From assembly GCF_015645445.1 (NCBI RefSeq), contig NZ_JADOGI010000058.1, positions 1-50,312 on the forward strand: a stretch of 50,312 bases of DNA, read 5' to 3'. Source of the DNA: Nonomuraea cypriaca. GTDB taxonomy: Bacteria > Actinomycetota > Actinomycetes > Streptosporangiales > Streptosporangiaceae. Each line of letters starts with the position of its first letter. The stretch's first letter is position 1. The translations under genes were made by a program, and so were the position numbers. The notes below the pieces were generated by a model. It did no database searches, had not been told where the DNA came from, and worked only from the letters and a program-made list of their open reading frames with translations. Shown here piece by piece: positions 1 through 8,288 of the stretch.

Positions 1-246
1 GCCTCCGTGCATCAACATGATGACCGGCTCGCCCTTGGACGGGCTGCCCGAACAGGACACGTTCACCGACCGGCCCGCAACCTTGATCTTCTTCGTTCCG
101 GAGATCAGGTCGGCATCGGCCTTCCGCGTCGTGGAGGCGAAGGGGTCCCAGTTCTCCACCGAGTCGCCGTCGCAACCGGTGACCCCCGCACCCATCACGG
201 TGCAGCACAGAGCGGCCACGACGGATGCCTTGATCTTGGGAAGCAA
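1..246 (-). CDS. Secreted lipoprotein, probable alpha/beta hydrolase (N-terminal part; runs off the window)
   Basis: The reverse strand reads a coherent protein start that leaves the window at position 1. The start is TTG at 246, preceded by GGAGG five bases upstream, and an in-frame stop lies about 35 bases further up, so no ATG or GTG start is available. The first 25 residues form a lipoprotein signal: two Lys, a hydrophobic stretch, then the lipobox GVTGC with Cys25. The visible end reads PVIMLMHGG, which resembles the first strand and oxyanion-hole HG of alpha/beta hydrolases. The catalytic triad lies outside the window, so the hydrolase call is an inference from that motif. Confidence 0.6.
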   Translation of the reverse strand, partial: MLPKIKASVVAALCCTVMGAGVTGCDGDSVENWDPFASTTRKADADLISGTKKIKVAGRSVNVSCSGSPSKGEPVIMLMHGG

Positions 247-462
247 GATGTCCTCCAGTGAGAGAATTGACGCCGAGATGACTCACACGGCGGTGTAGTG
301 GGGGAGCGGCCGAAGCGCCGCGGCCACGTCGTAACGCTATGGAATCGACGGTCCCCGAATCGTCACCGCACGGTGGACATTCGCCGGTAGCTCGCACGGG
401 GGACCCCGTCGGCGCGGCAACCTGGACGCTCGCCGGCGCGGTGCCCGGTCCGGCGAGACCGC

Positions 463-468
463 TAGGCT
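463..468 (+). promoter_or_regulatory. -10 element for a leaderless two-component operon
   Basis: TAGGCT fits the actinobacterial TAnnnT -10 and ends six bases before the GTG start at 475, the spacing expected when transcription begins at the start codon. No Shine-Dalgarno is seen before the GTG. No convincing -35 was found. Confidence 0.4.
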
Positions 469-474
469 CGCCCG

Positions 475-1629
475 GTGATCGAACTCCGTCGGGCCCAGGA
501 CCTGTGGCAGCGCTTCGCCGTGGCGGTCCGGGATCTTCCGTTGGCGCTGCTGCTGACCGTCGTGTCACTCCTGCCGGCGTTCCAAGGCAGCGGGACGCAG
601 ATCGGCAACCTGCCGACCCGTCCGTACGACGCACTGGCCGTCGTGGTGGTCGCCCTCGAATGCCTCCCGCTCGCCGTGCGCCGGCGGTGGCCGGCCGTCG
701 GTCTTGTCCTGGTGTCGCTCGGTTTCGCCCTCGACCAGCTCTTCGCCTATCACGCGTTGGCCGGTACCGCGCTGCCCATCGCGCTCATCAGCGCGGGCGC
801 CCATCTGGAACGTCACCGGCGCTTCACGGTGATCCTCCTGTCCGCGGCGTACGTGCCGCTGATGCTCGCGCTCGACCGGCTCGGCTCGAACGAGACGCCG
901 GCCGATCTCGCGCTGTTCTACCTGGCGCTGGTCTTCGCGTGGGGCATCGGCGCTTGGCTGCGCTCCACCCGGGCCGCCGAGGCCGAACGCCGCCGCCACG
1001 TCGCCGAGGCCACCCGCGCAGCAGAACGCACCCGCATCGCCCGCGAGCTCCACGACGTCGTGACCCACCACGTGACGGCGATGGTCGTACAGGCCGAGGC
1101 GGCCCGCTACCTGACCGCCGCACCTGATCGCCTCGACGCGACCCTGAGCGCCGTCACCGACACCGGCCGGCGGGCCATCGCCGACCTGCGGCACATGCTC
1201 GACCTGCTCAACCCCAGCCACGACGCCGACGCCAGGACACCGTCCGCCGGCGACCTGCACACGCTCGTGGAGCAGACGCGCCAGGCCGGGCAGCCGGTGG
1301 AGCTCGCCGAGGAGGGCAAATCGGCGGAATCGGTCGGCAGCGCCCAGTTCGTGGCCTATAGGGTCGTGCAGGAAGCCCTGACGAACGCCCTCAAGTACGC
1401 CCACGGCAGCCGCACCGGGGTCCGCGTGCGCCATGGCGAGAAGGAGATCACCGTGGAGGTCAGCACGGACGGCACCGGCTCCCGGGCCGCCTCTCCCGGC
1501 GGCAGCGGGCGGGGCCTGGCCGGGCTCCGCGAGCGGGTCGACGCCCTCGGCGGCGAGTTCAGCGCCGACCGGCAGGCGGACGGCGGCTTCGTCGTACGGG
1601 CCCGCATCCCCGCGGGGAGCCCGTCGTGA
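475..1629 (+). CDS. Sensor histidine kinase, NarL/DesK type (HisKA_3)
   Basis: A 384-residue membrane sensor kinase. Residues about 20-160 hold hydrophobic segments with short loops, so sensing is probably within the membrane. The H-box is RIARELHDVV with the predicted phospho-acceptor His193. The N-box (ALTNALKYAH, 301-310) and G-box (GRGLAGLRERV, about 345-355) form the HATPase_c domain. The D-box region reads VEVSTDGTG, a slightly altered form of the usual DDG. The GTG start sits just after a TAGGCT -10. The gene overlaps the next, a response regulator, by 4 bp, so the two are translationally coupled partners. The stimulus cannot be read from the sequence. Confidence 0.9.
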   Translation: MIELRRAQDLWQRFAVAVRDLPLALLLTVVSLLPAFQGSGTQIGNLPTRPYDALAVVVVALECLPLAVRRRWPAVGLVLVSLGFALDQLFAYHALAGTALPIALISAGAHLERHRRFTVILLSAAYVPLMLALDRLGSNETPADLALFYLALVFAWGIGAWLRSTRAAEAERRRHVAEATRAAERTRIARELHDVVTHHVTAMVVQAEAARYLTAAPDRLDATLSAVTDTGRRAIADLRHMLDLLNPSHDADARTPSAGDLHTLVEQTRQAGQPVELAEEGKSAESVGSAQFVAYRVVQEALTNALKYAHGSRTGVRVRHGEKEITVEVSTDGTGSRAASPGGSGRGLAGLRERVDALGGEFSADRQADGGFVVRARIPAGSPS

Positions 1630-2285
1630 ACGCACCGATCCGGGTCCTGGTCTGCGACGACCAGGCGCTGATCCGCACCGGCTTCTCCACGATCATCGAC
1701 GCGCAGCCCGACCTCGAGGTGGTGGGCGAGTGCGGAGACGGCAGCACCGCGATCGACCTCGCCCACCGGCTGAACCCCGACATCGTGGTGATGGACGTAC
1801 GGATGCCGGTGCTCGACGGCATCAAGGCCACCCGCCGGCTCGCCGGCGCCGGGGTCAAGAACCCCGTCAAGGTGCTCGTGGTGACCACGTTCAACCTGGA
1901 CGAGTACGTGTACGAGGCGCTGCGCGCCGGCGCGAGCGGCTTCCTGCTCAAAGACGCCCCACCGGCACAGCTCCTGCACGGCATCCGCACCGTCGCAACC
2001 GGCGCCGCGCTGCTGGCACCCGAGGTGACGCGGCAACTCGTCGGCAGGTACGCGGCCCGCATCCGCCCCACCCAGGCCACGCCGGACGACACCGCGCTGA
2101 CCCCGCGCGAACTGGAGGTGCTGCGCCTCATCGCCGACGGCCAGTCCAACAGCGAGATCGCCGCGACGCTGGTGATCAGCCAGGAGACCGTCAAGACGTA
2201 CGTGTCACGCATCCTCACCAAGCTCGACCTGCGTGACCGCGTGCAGGCGGTGGTCTACGCCTACCGCAGGGGATTGGTGACCTGA
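1626..2285 (+). CDS. Response regulator, NarL/LuxR family
   Basis: A 219-residue DNA-binding response regulator. The receiver domain (1-120) has the acidic pair Asp11/Asp12, phospho-acceptor Asp57 in DIVVMDVRMP, Thr87 and Lys109. The LuxR-type helix-turn-helix lies at about 153-217, starting LTPRELEVLRLIADG with recognition helix around SQETVKTYVSRIL. The GTG start overlaps the kinase stop (GTGA at 1626-1629). This is the expected partner of the kinase. Targets are not evident; the FHA-ABC exporter downstream lies 240 bp away and may or may not be controlled by it. Confidence 0.92.
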   Translation: MNAPIRVLVCDDQALIRTGFSTIIDAQPDLEVVGECGDGSTAIDLAHRLNPDIVVMDVRMPVLDGIKATRRLAGAGVKNPVKVLVVTTFNLDEYVYEALRAGASGFLLKDAPPAQLLHGIRTVATGAALLAPEVTRQLVGRYAARIRPTQATPDDTALTPRELEVLRLIADGQSNSEIAATLVISQETVKTYVSRILTKLDLRDRVQAVVYAYRRGLVT

Positions 2286-2319
2286 TCTCGTCGGCCGCAT
2301 GCGAGTATCAGGGCGTCGG

Positions 2320-2335
2320 GCGGGACCGGTCCCGC
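2320..2335. repeat. Perfect 16-bp palindrome after the response regulator
   Basis: GCGGGACCGGTCCCGC is a perfect inverted repeat about 35 bases past the response regulator stop. As RNA it could form a 6-bp stem with a CCGG loop. There is no T-tract, so it could be either a factor-dependent terminator structure or a protein-binding site. Confidence 0.35.
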
Positions 2336-2523
2336 GAACGCACCCAGCGGAGGACCGGACTCAACGGCCGCGGAGAGACGGTGAAGCGCCATGCTGGGAC
2401 AGATCTAGTTAAAAACTCATGAAACACTGCCTTCTTCTGGGGATCGTGTCTAGGGTCAACTGTTCGAGGCTCGGCGATGAGCCACTCTCGTGCCTCTCGT
2501 CCCCCCGTCAGAAAGGCGGTCTC

Positions 2524-4866
2524 GTGACGCAGCTTGTTGTCGAAGGCCATGGCACGTCTGTGACCCTCGATCCGGGCCGTTCGTACCGGCTGGGCCGCGA
2601 TCCGGGGTCGGATGTCGTCGTCAACGCCGATCGGGTCTCGCGTACGCATGCCGTGCTGCGGTTCGAGAGCGGCCAGTGGATCCTGGAGGACGCGGGCAGC
2701 AGCAACGGCACCTACGAGAACGGCCACCGCATCCAGCGGGTCGTCATCGGCCCTGGAACCAGGATCGGCCTCGGGCACCCGGCGGAGGGCGGACTCGTAC
2801 ACTTCCGCGCGGCGCATGCGCAGGCACCTCCCGTGCAGGGGCGGGGCGCACCCGACATGCTCTCCACGGCTACGGTCCGCTTCCCGCGCGCCGGGCAGTG
2901 GCGTAAGCCGGCCGCCGCCAGGGACGTCAGCCGCGCGCAGGTCACGCGCATCGGCCGGGCGCCCGAGAACGACATGGTCGTCAGCGACCTGAGGGTGTCC
3001 CGGCGTCACGCCGAGCTCCGGATCATCGACGGCGTCCACGAGATCGTCGACGTGGGCAGCCGCATGGGCACGTACGTCAATGGCCGGCGCGTGCGGCAGG
3101 CCCGCATCTCCCCGAACGACCTCATCGGCATCGGGCCGTACACGTTCCAGCTCGTGGACGACACGCTCGTGGAGTACGCCGACACCGGCGAGGTCTGCCT
3201 CCAGGCGCACGATCTCACCGTCACCGTGGAGGGCGGCAAGGTGCTGCTGGACCACGTGACGTTTCCGGTCGGCGAGAAGTGCCTGTTAGCGATCATCGGC
3301 CCCAGCGGCTCGGGCAAGTCCACCCTGCTGCGCGCGCTCACCGGGCTGCGCCCCGCGGACCAGGGCGTGGTCACGTACGACGGGCGCGACCTCTATCGCG
3401 ACTACGCCGAGCTGCGCTCGCGGATCGGCCTCGTGCCGCAGGACGACATCCTGCACAGCCAGCTCACCGTGCGCCGCGCCCTCATCTACGCCGCGGAACT
3501 ACGCTTCCCCGACGACACCAGGAAGCACGAGCGGAAGGCGCGCGTCGACGAGGTTCTCCAGCAGCTCGGGCTCGAAAACCGCAAGGACAATCGCATCTCC
3601 TCGCTGTCCGGCGGCCAGCGCAAGCGCGTCAGCGTCGCCCTCGAACTGCTGACCAAGCCGTCTTTGTTGTTCCTCGACGAGCCGACATCCGGCCTGGACC
3701 CGGGGCTGGACAAGTCGGTGATGCAGATGCTGCGGGGCTTGGCCGACGACGGCCGCACTGTCGCAGTCGTCACCCACAGCATCGCCAATCTGGATATCTG
3801 CGACCGGCTCCTGGTGATGGCGCCGGGCGGGAAGATCGCCTACTTCGGCCCGCCACAGGAGGCGCTGCCGTTCCTCGGTTTCACCGACTGGGCGGACGTG
3901 TTCCTGGCGTTCGACGACGCGTCCAAGGACTGGGCCGGCGAGTACGCCCGATCTTCGCCGCACCAGAAGTACATCGCGGCCGAGCTGATCGAGCCCGTTT
4001 CGACGGGACGCCACGTACAACGAGAGAGCCCGCCGAAACAGCAGAGCTGGGCGGAACAGCTCAGTACGCTGGTGCGCCGTTACTGCCGTGGCATCGTGGC
4101 GGACCGGCTGTTCCTCGGCATCACCGTCGCCCTGCCGATCGTGATGGGGCTGCTGGCCCGCGTCGTCCCGACCGGCGACCTGATGGGCCCCCCGAACAGC
4201 AACGGCAACGCGGCGAACCTGCTGCTGATCCTGTGCATCGGCGGCTGTCTCACCGGCGCCGCGAACGCGGTGCGCGAACTGGTCAAGGAACGCGCCATCT
4301 ATCAACGAGAACGGGCGGTCGGGCTGTCCAGATCGGCCTATCTCTGCTCCAAGCTCCTCGTGCTCGGTCTGATCACCGTGGTACAGGGCGTTGTGCTGAC
4401 CTACGTGGCGATGCTGAACGTCGAGACGTACGACACGGGAGTGTTCACCGCGCCGCTGACCGAGCTCTCGCTCGCCGTCGCGCTGTTGTCGTTCACCGCG
4501 ATGACCGTGGGCCTGCTCATCTCCGCGCTGGCCAAGACCAGCGAGACGACCATGCCGCTGCTCGTGCTCGTCACACTGATCCAGCTGGTCTTCTGCGGGG
4601 CGCTCGTACACCTGGACGACAACCCGGTGATGGAGCAGATCTCCTGGCTCGTGCCGGCTCGCTGGGCGCTGGCCGCGCTGGCGGGCACGCTCGACGTGGG
4701 CCAGCTCATCCCGCACATCCAGGATCCGCCGGACCCGCTGTGGAGCCAGGACCTGGGCACCTGGGTCCTGGACATGAGCGTCCTGGCCATCCTCGCGGTC
4801 CTGTGCGCTTTCCTGGTGGCCCGCCTGCTGCGCCGCCACGAGCCCGCGGTGATGCGCGGCAAGTGA
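2524..4866 (+). CDS. FHA-domain ABC exporter (ATPase-permease fusion, Rv1747-like)
   Basis: A 780-residue ABC half-transporter with phosphothreonine-reading domains. FHA1 is at about 5-85 (GRDPG..D, SRTHA, SSNGTY) and FHA2 at about 138-195 (GRAPENDMVVSD, SRRHAEL). The ATPase has Walker A GPSGSGKST near 259, Q-loop VPQDD, signature LSGGQRKRV, Walker B LLFLDEP and switch VTHS. An ABC2-type permease with about six membrane segments fills 505-775. This order matches the Rv1747 family, in which FHA domains bind kinase-phosphorylated sites and link export to Ser/Thr kinase signalling. The frame is open back to ATG 2419, but GTG 2524 follows GAAAGG at good spacing and begins directly with FHA1, so I prefer it. 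Substrate unknown. Confidence 0.88.
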   Translation: MTQLVVEGHGTSVTLDPGRSYRLGRDPGSDVVVNADRVSRTHAVLRFESGQWILEDAGSSNGTYENGHRIQRVVIGPGTRIGLGHPAEGGLVHFRAAHAQAPPVQGRGAPDMLSTATVRFPRAGQWRKPAAARDVSRAQVTRIGRAPENDMVVSDLRVSRRHAELRIIDGVHEIVDVGSRMGTYVNGRRVRQARISPNDLIGIGPYTFQLVDDTLVEYADTGEVCLQAHDLTVTVEGGKVLLDHVTFPVGEKCLLAIIGPSGSGKSTLLRALTGLRPADQGVVTYDGRDLYRDYAELRSRIGLVPQDDILHSQLTVRRALIYAAELRFPDDTRKHERKARVDEVLQQLGLENRKDNRISSLSGGQRKRVSVALELLTKPSLLFLDEPTSGLDPGLDKSVMQMLRGLADDGRTVAVVTHSIANLDICDRLLVMAPGGKIAYFGPPQEALPFLGFTDWADVFLAFDDASKDWAGEYARSSPHQKYIAAELIEPVSTGRHVQRESPPKQQSWAEQLSTLVRRYCRGIVADRLFLGITVALPIVMGLLARVVPTGDLMGPPNSNGNAANLLLILCIGGCLTGAANAVRELVKERAIYQRERAVGLSRSAYLCSKLLVLGLITVVQGVVLTYVAMLNVETYDTGVFTAPLTELSLAVALLSFTAMTVGLLISALAKTSETTMPLLVLVTLIQLVFCGALVHLDDNPVMEQISWLVPARWALAALAGTLDVGQLIPHIQDPPDPLWSQDLGTWVLDMSVLAILAVLCAFLVARLLRRHEPAVMRGK

Positions 4867-4929
4867 CCGAGAACCGGATGAGGCGGGCGTGGCGAGGGCT
4901 TCGGCAGGAGCAGCCGGAGCCCTCGGGGT

Positions 4930-5007
4930 TCAGCGGTTGCAGGGCTTGTGGCCGTGGTTGGCGTTCTTCTTGCGGCGGCCGCGCTTCTTACTGGCGCGCT
5001 TGGACAT
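4930..5007 (-). CDS. Ribosomal protein bL37-like, 25 residues
   Basis: The reverse strand encodes a 25-residue, strongly basic protein beginning MSKRASKKRGRRKK and ending ANHGHKPCNR. The pattern MxKRxxKKRxR...ANHGxxP matches actinobacterial bL37, a 24-residue protein of the 50S subunit described in mycobacteria. A strong Shine-Dalgarno (GAGGAG) lies five bases before the ATG. The start lies inside the last 20 bases of the TROVE gene in another frame, so the two are probably cotranscribed. The C-terminal Cys is unusual compared with the usual PNA/PNR end. It may be a paralogue rather than the only bL37 copy in the genome. Confidence 0.72.
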   Translation of the reverse strand: MSKRASKKRGRRKKNANHGHKPCNR

Positions 5008-6412
5008 CGGTCTCCTCGAATGGCCAGGTCCCGGTGCGGGCTCGCTCGATGGCGGGGATCGCGGCGAACCAGCCGTCGTTGACCTCAGTGATGACGTGCT
5101 CGTGCCCGGGGACGGTGACGGCCTCGGCGGCTTCGACGGCGGCCTCCGGGTGGGTCAGGACGATCACTCGGCGGTGTCCGTCGACATGGCCTCGTACGGC
5201 CTGCGCCACGGAATGCGCGCCGTCGGGCTCGCCGAAGCGTGCCACGGATTCCAGCAGGGAGCCGCTCACCTCCACGGGGCCGGTGGTGGGCCCGAGTTGG
5301 ACCACCTCCACCGAGGGAGAGCGCAATGCAAGTGCGGAGGCGAAGGCCGCGGCGGCGTCGGCGCGGGTCAGGCCGTTGCCCTGGCGGGCCATCGCTGCGC
5401 CGCGGTCGACCAGCACGAGGGTACGTCCCTCCAGCGTGGGCACCTGGGCCAGCGCATGGCCCAGAGCCTGTTCCAACGCCCAGGACCAGCGGGAACCGGG
5501 AACGGCGCGGCAGGTGGCGAGGATCTCCAGTGGCAGCGTGCGGCCCCGCGCGACCGAACTCTCCTCGGCCAGGTCGGCGCAGAGCCAGTCGGCCACCTCG
5601 CTGGGCAGCCCGGTTGCCTCGAAGTTGCGCAGGTGCTTCAGCCGCTGCCGGTAGCTCATCGATGGCAGGACCGCCGCCCACGCCTTGTCGTTCAGCTCGC
5701 CGCCGAGCCAGATGGCCACCTGCTCCCAGCTCATCGCGGCCCGGGCGAACACGTCGGCCGCATCCGCCCGATCCAGCATCCGTACCCGCTTGGCCACTTG
5801 TACGGCGTGCAACTCGGCGCGCGCCTGCAGGCTGGGCAGGGAGTCGGGGACGGGGCGTTCGCGTTTGAGCCGGAGTGCGGCGTACTGGAAGACGTCGTTC
5901 TGGGCCTTGCCCACCGGCTTGGGGTGGGTCAACGCGATCACCTCGGCGAAGCGCAGGGCCGCCTCCGGGGTGTCATAGGTGGCCAGCGCGTGCTCGTCGT
6001 ACAGCCGTTCGGCCGCCTCGCCGGCGACCTGCTTGATCGGCTTGGGGATCGAGCGTCCGTACCGGTCCAGCAGATAGGCGAGCAGGTCGCCGGGGTCGTC
6101 GGCACGGACCAGCACTTCTCGGCCCAGCCGACGGGCCTCGGCCGTCGTGCCGATTTTGGCGGTCAGTCGCGTGTGCAGGAATTCGGCGGTGGCGGCCAGC
6201 GCCAGGACGCGCAGCGCGGGCTGCCGGCGGGCCCAGCCGAGGAACGAGCCCATCCAGGCGTCGTCGGTGGCGAGCGTGCCGACCAGGGAGGCGAGCCGAT
6301 CACCCGGCTCCCGGGCGGCTCGAGCGTCGGCCAGGGATCGAGCGGCCAGCAGGAAGAGTTCCTTCCTGGCGGTGGTCACCGCCTGGGGGACAAGGGGCTG
6401 AGATGTGGTCAT
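4988..6412 (-). CDS. TROVE-domain protein (Ro60/Rsr-like RNA-binding protein)
   Basis: A 474-residue protein. Residues about 1-320 resemble the TROVE domain, a HEAT-like helical ring that in Ro60 and bacterial Rsr binds Y RNAs and misfolded structured RNAs. From about 345 a von Willebrand A-like fold follows (RTLVLVDRGAAM, then LTRADAAAAF). The usual MIDAS metal site DxSxS is here D-R-G-A-A, so both Ser are lost. ATG 6412 has AAGAAGG just upstream; a longer reading to 6493 lacks a ribosome site. The leader holds a hairpin array and the 3' end overlaps the bL37-like gene, both consistent with a role in ribosome or RNA quality control. That role is inferred from the family. Confidence 0.83.
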   Translation of the reverse strand: MTTSQPLVPQAVTTARKELFLLAARSLADARAAREPGDRLASLVGTLATDDAWMGSFLGWARRQPALRVLALAATAEFLHTRLTAKIGTTAEARRLGREVLVRADDPGDLLAYLLDRYGRSIPKPIKQVAGEAAERLYDEHALATYDTPEAALRFAEVIALTHPKPVGKAQNDVFQYAALRLKRERPVPDSLPSLQARAELHAVQVAKRVRMLDRADAADVFARAAMSWEQVAIWLGGELNDKAWAAVLPSMSYRQRLKHLRNFEATGLPSEVADWLCADLAEESSVARGRTLPLEILATCRAVPGSRWSWALEQALGHALAQVPTLEGRTLVLVDRGAAMARQGNGLTRADAAAAFASALALRSPSVEVVQLGPTTGPVEVSGSLLESVARFGEPDGAHSVAQAVRGHVDGHRRVIVLTHPEAAVEAAEAVTVPGHEHVITEVNDGWFAAIPAIERARTGTWPFEETDVQARQ

Positions 6413-6461
6413 GGACCCTTCTTGGTGAGAAATGATCGAAGGGCCTCCCGCGGCGGCGGGC

Positions 6462-6603
6462 GGATCCGTGTGTGCGCCGATCCGGCACCGCATGCCGGCG
6501 AGAGGCCCGGGAGCACCGCCTGTCGCGGTGCGGCGTGGCGGCCGCGTGCGCGCGGCCTCGTCCGACGCCTGGTGGGGCGTGTCCGTTCGTCAGGGGACAC
6601 GCC
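6462..6603 (-). ncRNA. Array of five hairpins in the TROVE leader (candidate structured RNA)
   Basis: Five consecutive perfect inverted repeats lie 50-191 bases upstream of the TROVE start. Stems: 6462-6466/6479-6483 (5 bp), 6482-6487/6493-6498 (6 bp, overlapping the first by two bases), 6513-6519/6525-6531 (7 bp), 6540-6546/6551-6557 (7 bp, 4-base loop) and 6576-6584/6595-6603 (9 bp, 10-base loop). No open reading frame of recognisable family covers the region. Y RNA genes often lie next to bacterial Ro genes, so a Y-like RNA or a structured 5' leader is the idea to test. I did not recognise a tRNA-like T-loop, and the strand is assumed from the TROVE gene. Confidence 0.35.
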
Positions 6604-7227
6604 ATCGAACGGTCAGGAGGGGTGAGGGACGGCGCGCAAGGCTGCGGCGGGCTTGCACTGTCACTCTCTCCTCCTCTCCGCGATCGATGACCTCACTATG
6701 TGGGTTTCCGAATTCCTGGGCAAGAGCTTTGATGCGTTCGCTGCGCGTAAATGATGTGTATGTGTCCATAGCGGGAGCGTAGAAATGCCGTAAGAAATGG
6801 CCTTCCTTCTGCTCCTGTCGGGTTACATAAGATCGGTGCGTCGCCCTTGACGTGCAACTCGGTCTCCGAAGCGTCCGGCACCGACACCTCCACGAACAGC
6901 ACAGGCTCGGAGCTGCGCATCGAGATGAACCTCGGTGACCCGCAACTCGGTGCGAGATGGCCGCGAACACGCGCCGGTCCACTCCGGCGCCATCCCGCAG
7001 CGGGGCAAATACCGCGGGGCCAGGTTGATCAGCCTGGCCATCGCCGAGGCCCCGGGGGACGTGCCGCCGCTGACCAGGGAGGTGTTGCGCCAGGCCGAGC
7101 CGGACCTGGAACGCCGCCGCATGTCCACGTCGGCTGACAGAGCGACCGTATTTTTCGCGTAGCTTTTTGGGGATTGCGCGTGAGAAATCCGTATGAGCGA
7201 TATTTGCGGCATTTAGGTGGACGCAAT
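6604..7227. other. Non-coding or decayed stretch between TROVE and the permease
   Basis: Frames on both strands are short and match no family I recognise. A plus-strand frame around 6960-7160 (reading DVPPLTREVLRQAEPDLERR) and a minus-strand frame around 6830-6920 (reading PVLFVEVSVPDASETELHV) look protein-like and may be remnants. Upstream sequence for both neighbouring genes must also lie here. No clear promoter was found. Confidence 0.3.
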
Positions 7228-7264
7228 ATGGGGGCGCAACCCCCATTGAGGAGCATTCTCCAAT
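7228..7264 (+). promoter_or_regulatory. Hairpins over the ribosome-binding site of the KimA-like permease
   Basis: Two adjacent hairpins precede ATG 7263. The first is ATGGGGG/CCCCCAT (7228-7234, 7240-7246) with loop CGCAA. The second pairs GGAG (7250-7253) with CTCC (7258-7261) and extends by ATT/AAT around a 2-base bulge, so it covers both the GAGGAG ribosome site and part of the start codon. The two share bases 7245-7246 and would compete. This could control translation. I do not recognise a known c-di-AMP riboswitch here. Confidence 0.35.
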
Positions 7265-8288
7265 GTCCACTGCTCAACGCCCCGCCGCGCTCAAGGAGCC
7301 TGCCGATACCGGCGAGCGGCATCGGCTCTCGGTCCCTGGCGGGCTGGCCGCGTTGTCGCTGGACGCGATGGCGTCGGTGGCGTACGGGCCCGAGGCCATC
7401 GTGCTGGTCCTGGCCCTCGCGGGCGGCGCGGGCCTCGGGTTCACCATCCCCGTCACGCTCACCATCGCGGCCCTGCTCGGCGTGCTGACCTTCTCCTACC
7501 GGCAGGTCATCGCTGCCTTCCCCGAAGGCGGCGGCGCATACGGGGTGGCCAAGACCCACCTCGGGCGGCGGGCCGGCCTGGTCGCGGGGGCCTCGCTGGT
7601 CATCGACTACGTGCTCAACGTCGCCGTGTCGGTCGCCGCGGGAGTGGCCGCGCTGACCTCGGCACTCCCGGAGCTGCTGCCGTACACGGTGTGGCTCTGT
7701 CTGGCCGTGCTGGCCCTGGTGACGGTGGTCAACCTGCGCGGGATCGCGCACAGCGCCCGCGCGTTCATCGTCCCGACCGTCGTCTACGTGGGCGCGATCC
7801 TGCTGGTCATCGTGGCCGGGCTGGTCCGCGGTGAGCCGGCGGCCGATCTCACGCACCAGGCGGACGGCGTGCAGGCGGTCGGGGTGCTGCTGCTGTTGAA
7901 GGCGTTCGCGAACGGCTGCGCCTCGCTGACCGGCGTCGAGGCCATCGCCAACGCCGTGCCGTCCTTCAGGAGGCCCCGCGTACGGCGGGCGCAGCGCGCC
8001 GAGGTGGCGCTGGGCGGGCTGCTGGCGGTGATGCTGCTGGGCATCGCCGCGCTGATCGAGAAGTCGCGCTCGCGCGCTCCAGGTTCTTTCGCGGTGCCCC
8101 AGACCAGCAGCTGGCCCGGCGCCATGGTCGCTGCCCCGAGATCCTTCAGCGCTGGTGTCGCCGTGGAGGCGTGTCGTGTCCGGCCGCGTACGCGCGGATG
8201 GCCTGTGCCGGGCTCGTCGGGCCGCCTGCCTCTCCAAGGCGGTCGAGCACGTCCATCAGCGGCTCCGCGCGCTGGACGGGCACCGTGA
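7263..8288 (+). pseudogene. APC-superfamily permease, KimA-like, truncated
   Basis: The first about 270 residues (to about 8072) form a good APC transporter N-terminal half. They include LDAMASVAYGPEAI, close to the SVAYG motif of KimA-type potassium and amino-acid permeases, and six or seven hydrophobic segments. KimA-type proteins are usually about 600 residues. Here membrane-like sequence stops after GIAALIEK and about 70 unrelated, Arg/Pro-rich residues run to the stop at 8288. That tail is antisense to the vWA fragment at 8146-8460, so a rearrangement joined two unrelated pieces. The remaining half would be unlikely to work as a transporter. Confidence 0.7.

Noticed and set aside
2419..2523. 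Extra 35 residues at the start of the FHA-ABC exporter
   Set aside because: The stretch is not conserved-looking, ATG 2419 lacks a ribosome site, and GTG 2524 has one and begins at the FHA fold.
2308..3255. Minus-strand open frame of 315 codons
   Set aside because: It is antisense to the FHA domains of the ABC exporter and matches no family.
6462..6603. Hairpin array as a rho-independent terminator
   Set aside because: None of the stems is followed by a T-tract on either strand and there is no gene ending just before it on the plus strand.
4889..6625. Plus-strand open frame of 578 codons
   Set aside because: It is the opposite strand of the TROVE gene, which carries recognisable motifs and a ribosome site.
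7141..7262. c-di-AMP (ydaO) riboswitch before the KimA-like gene
   Set aside because: The conserved ydaO pairing elements were not recognisable; only two short hairpins are present. A covariance search would be needed to reopen this.
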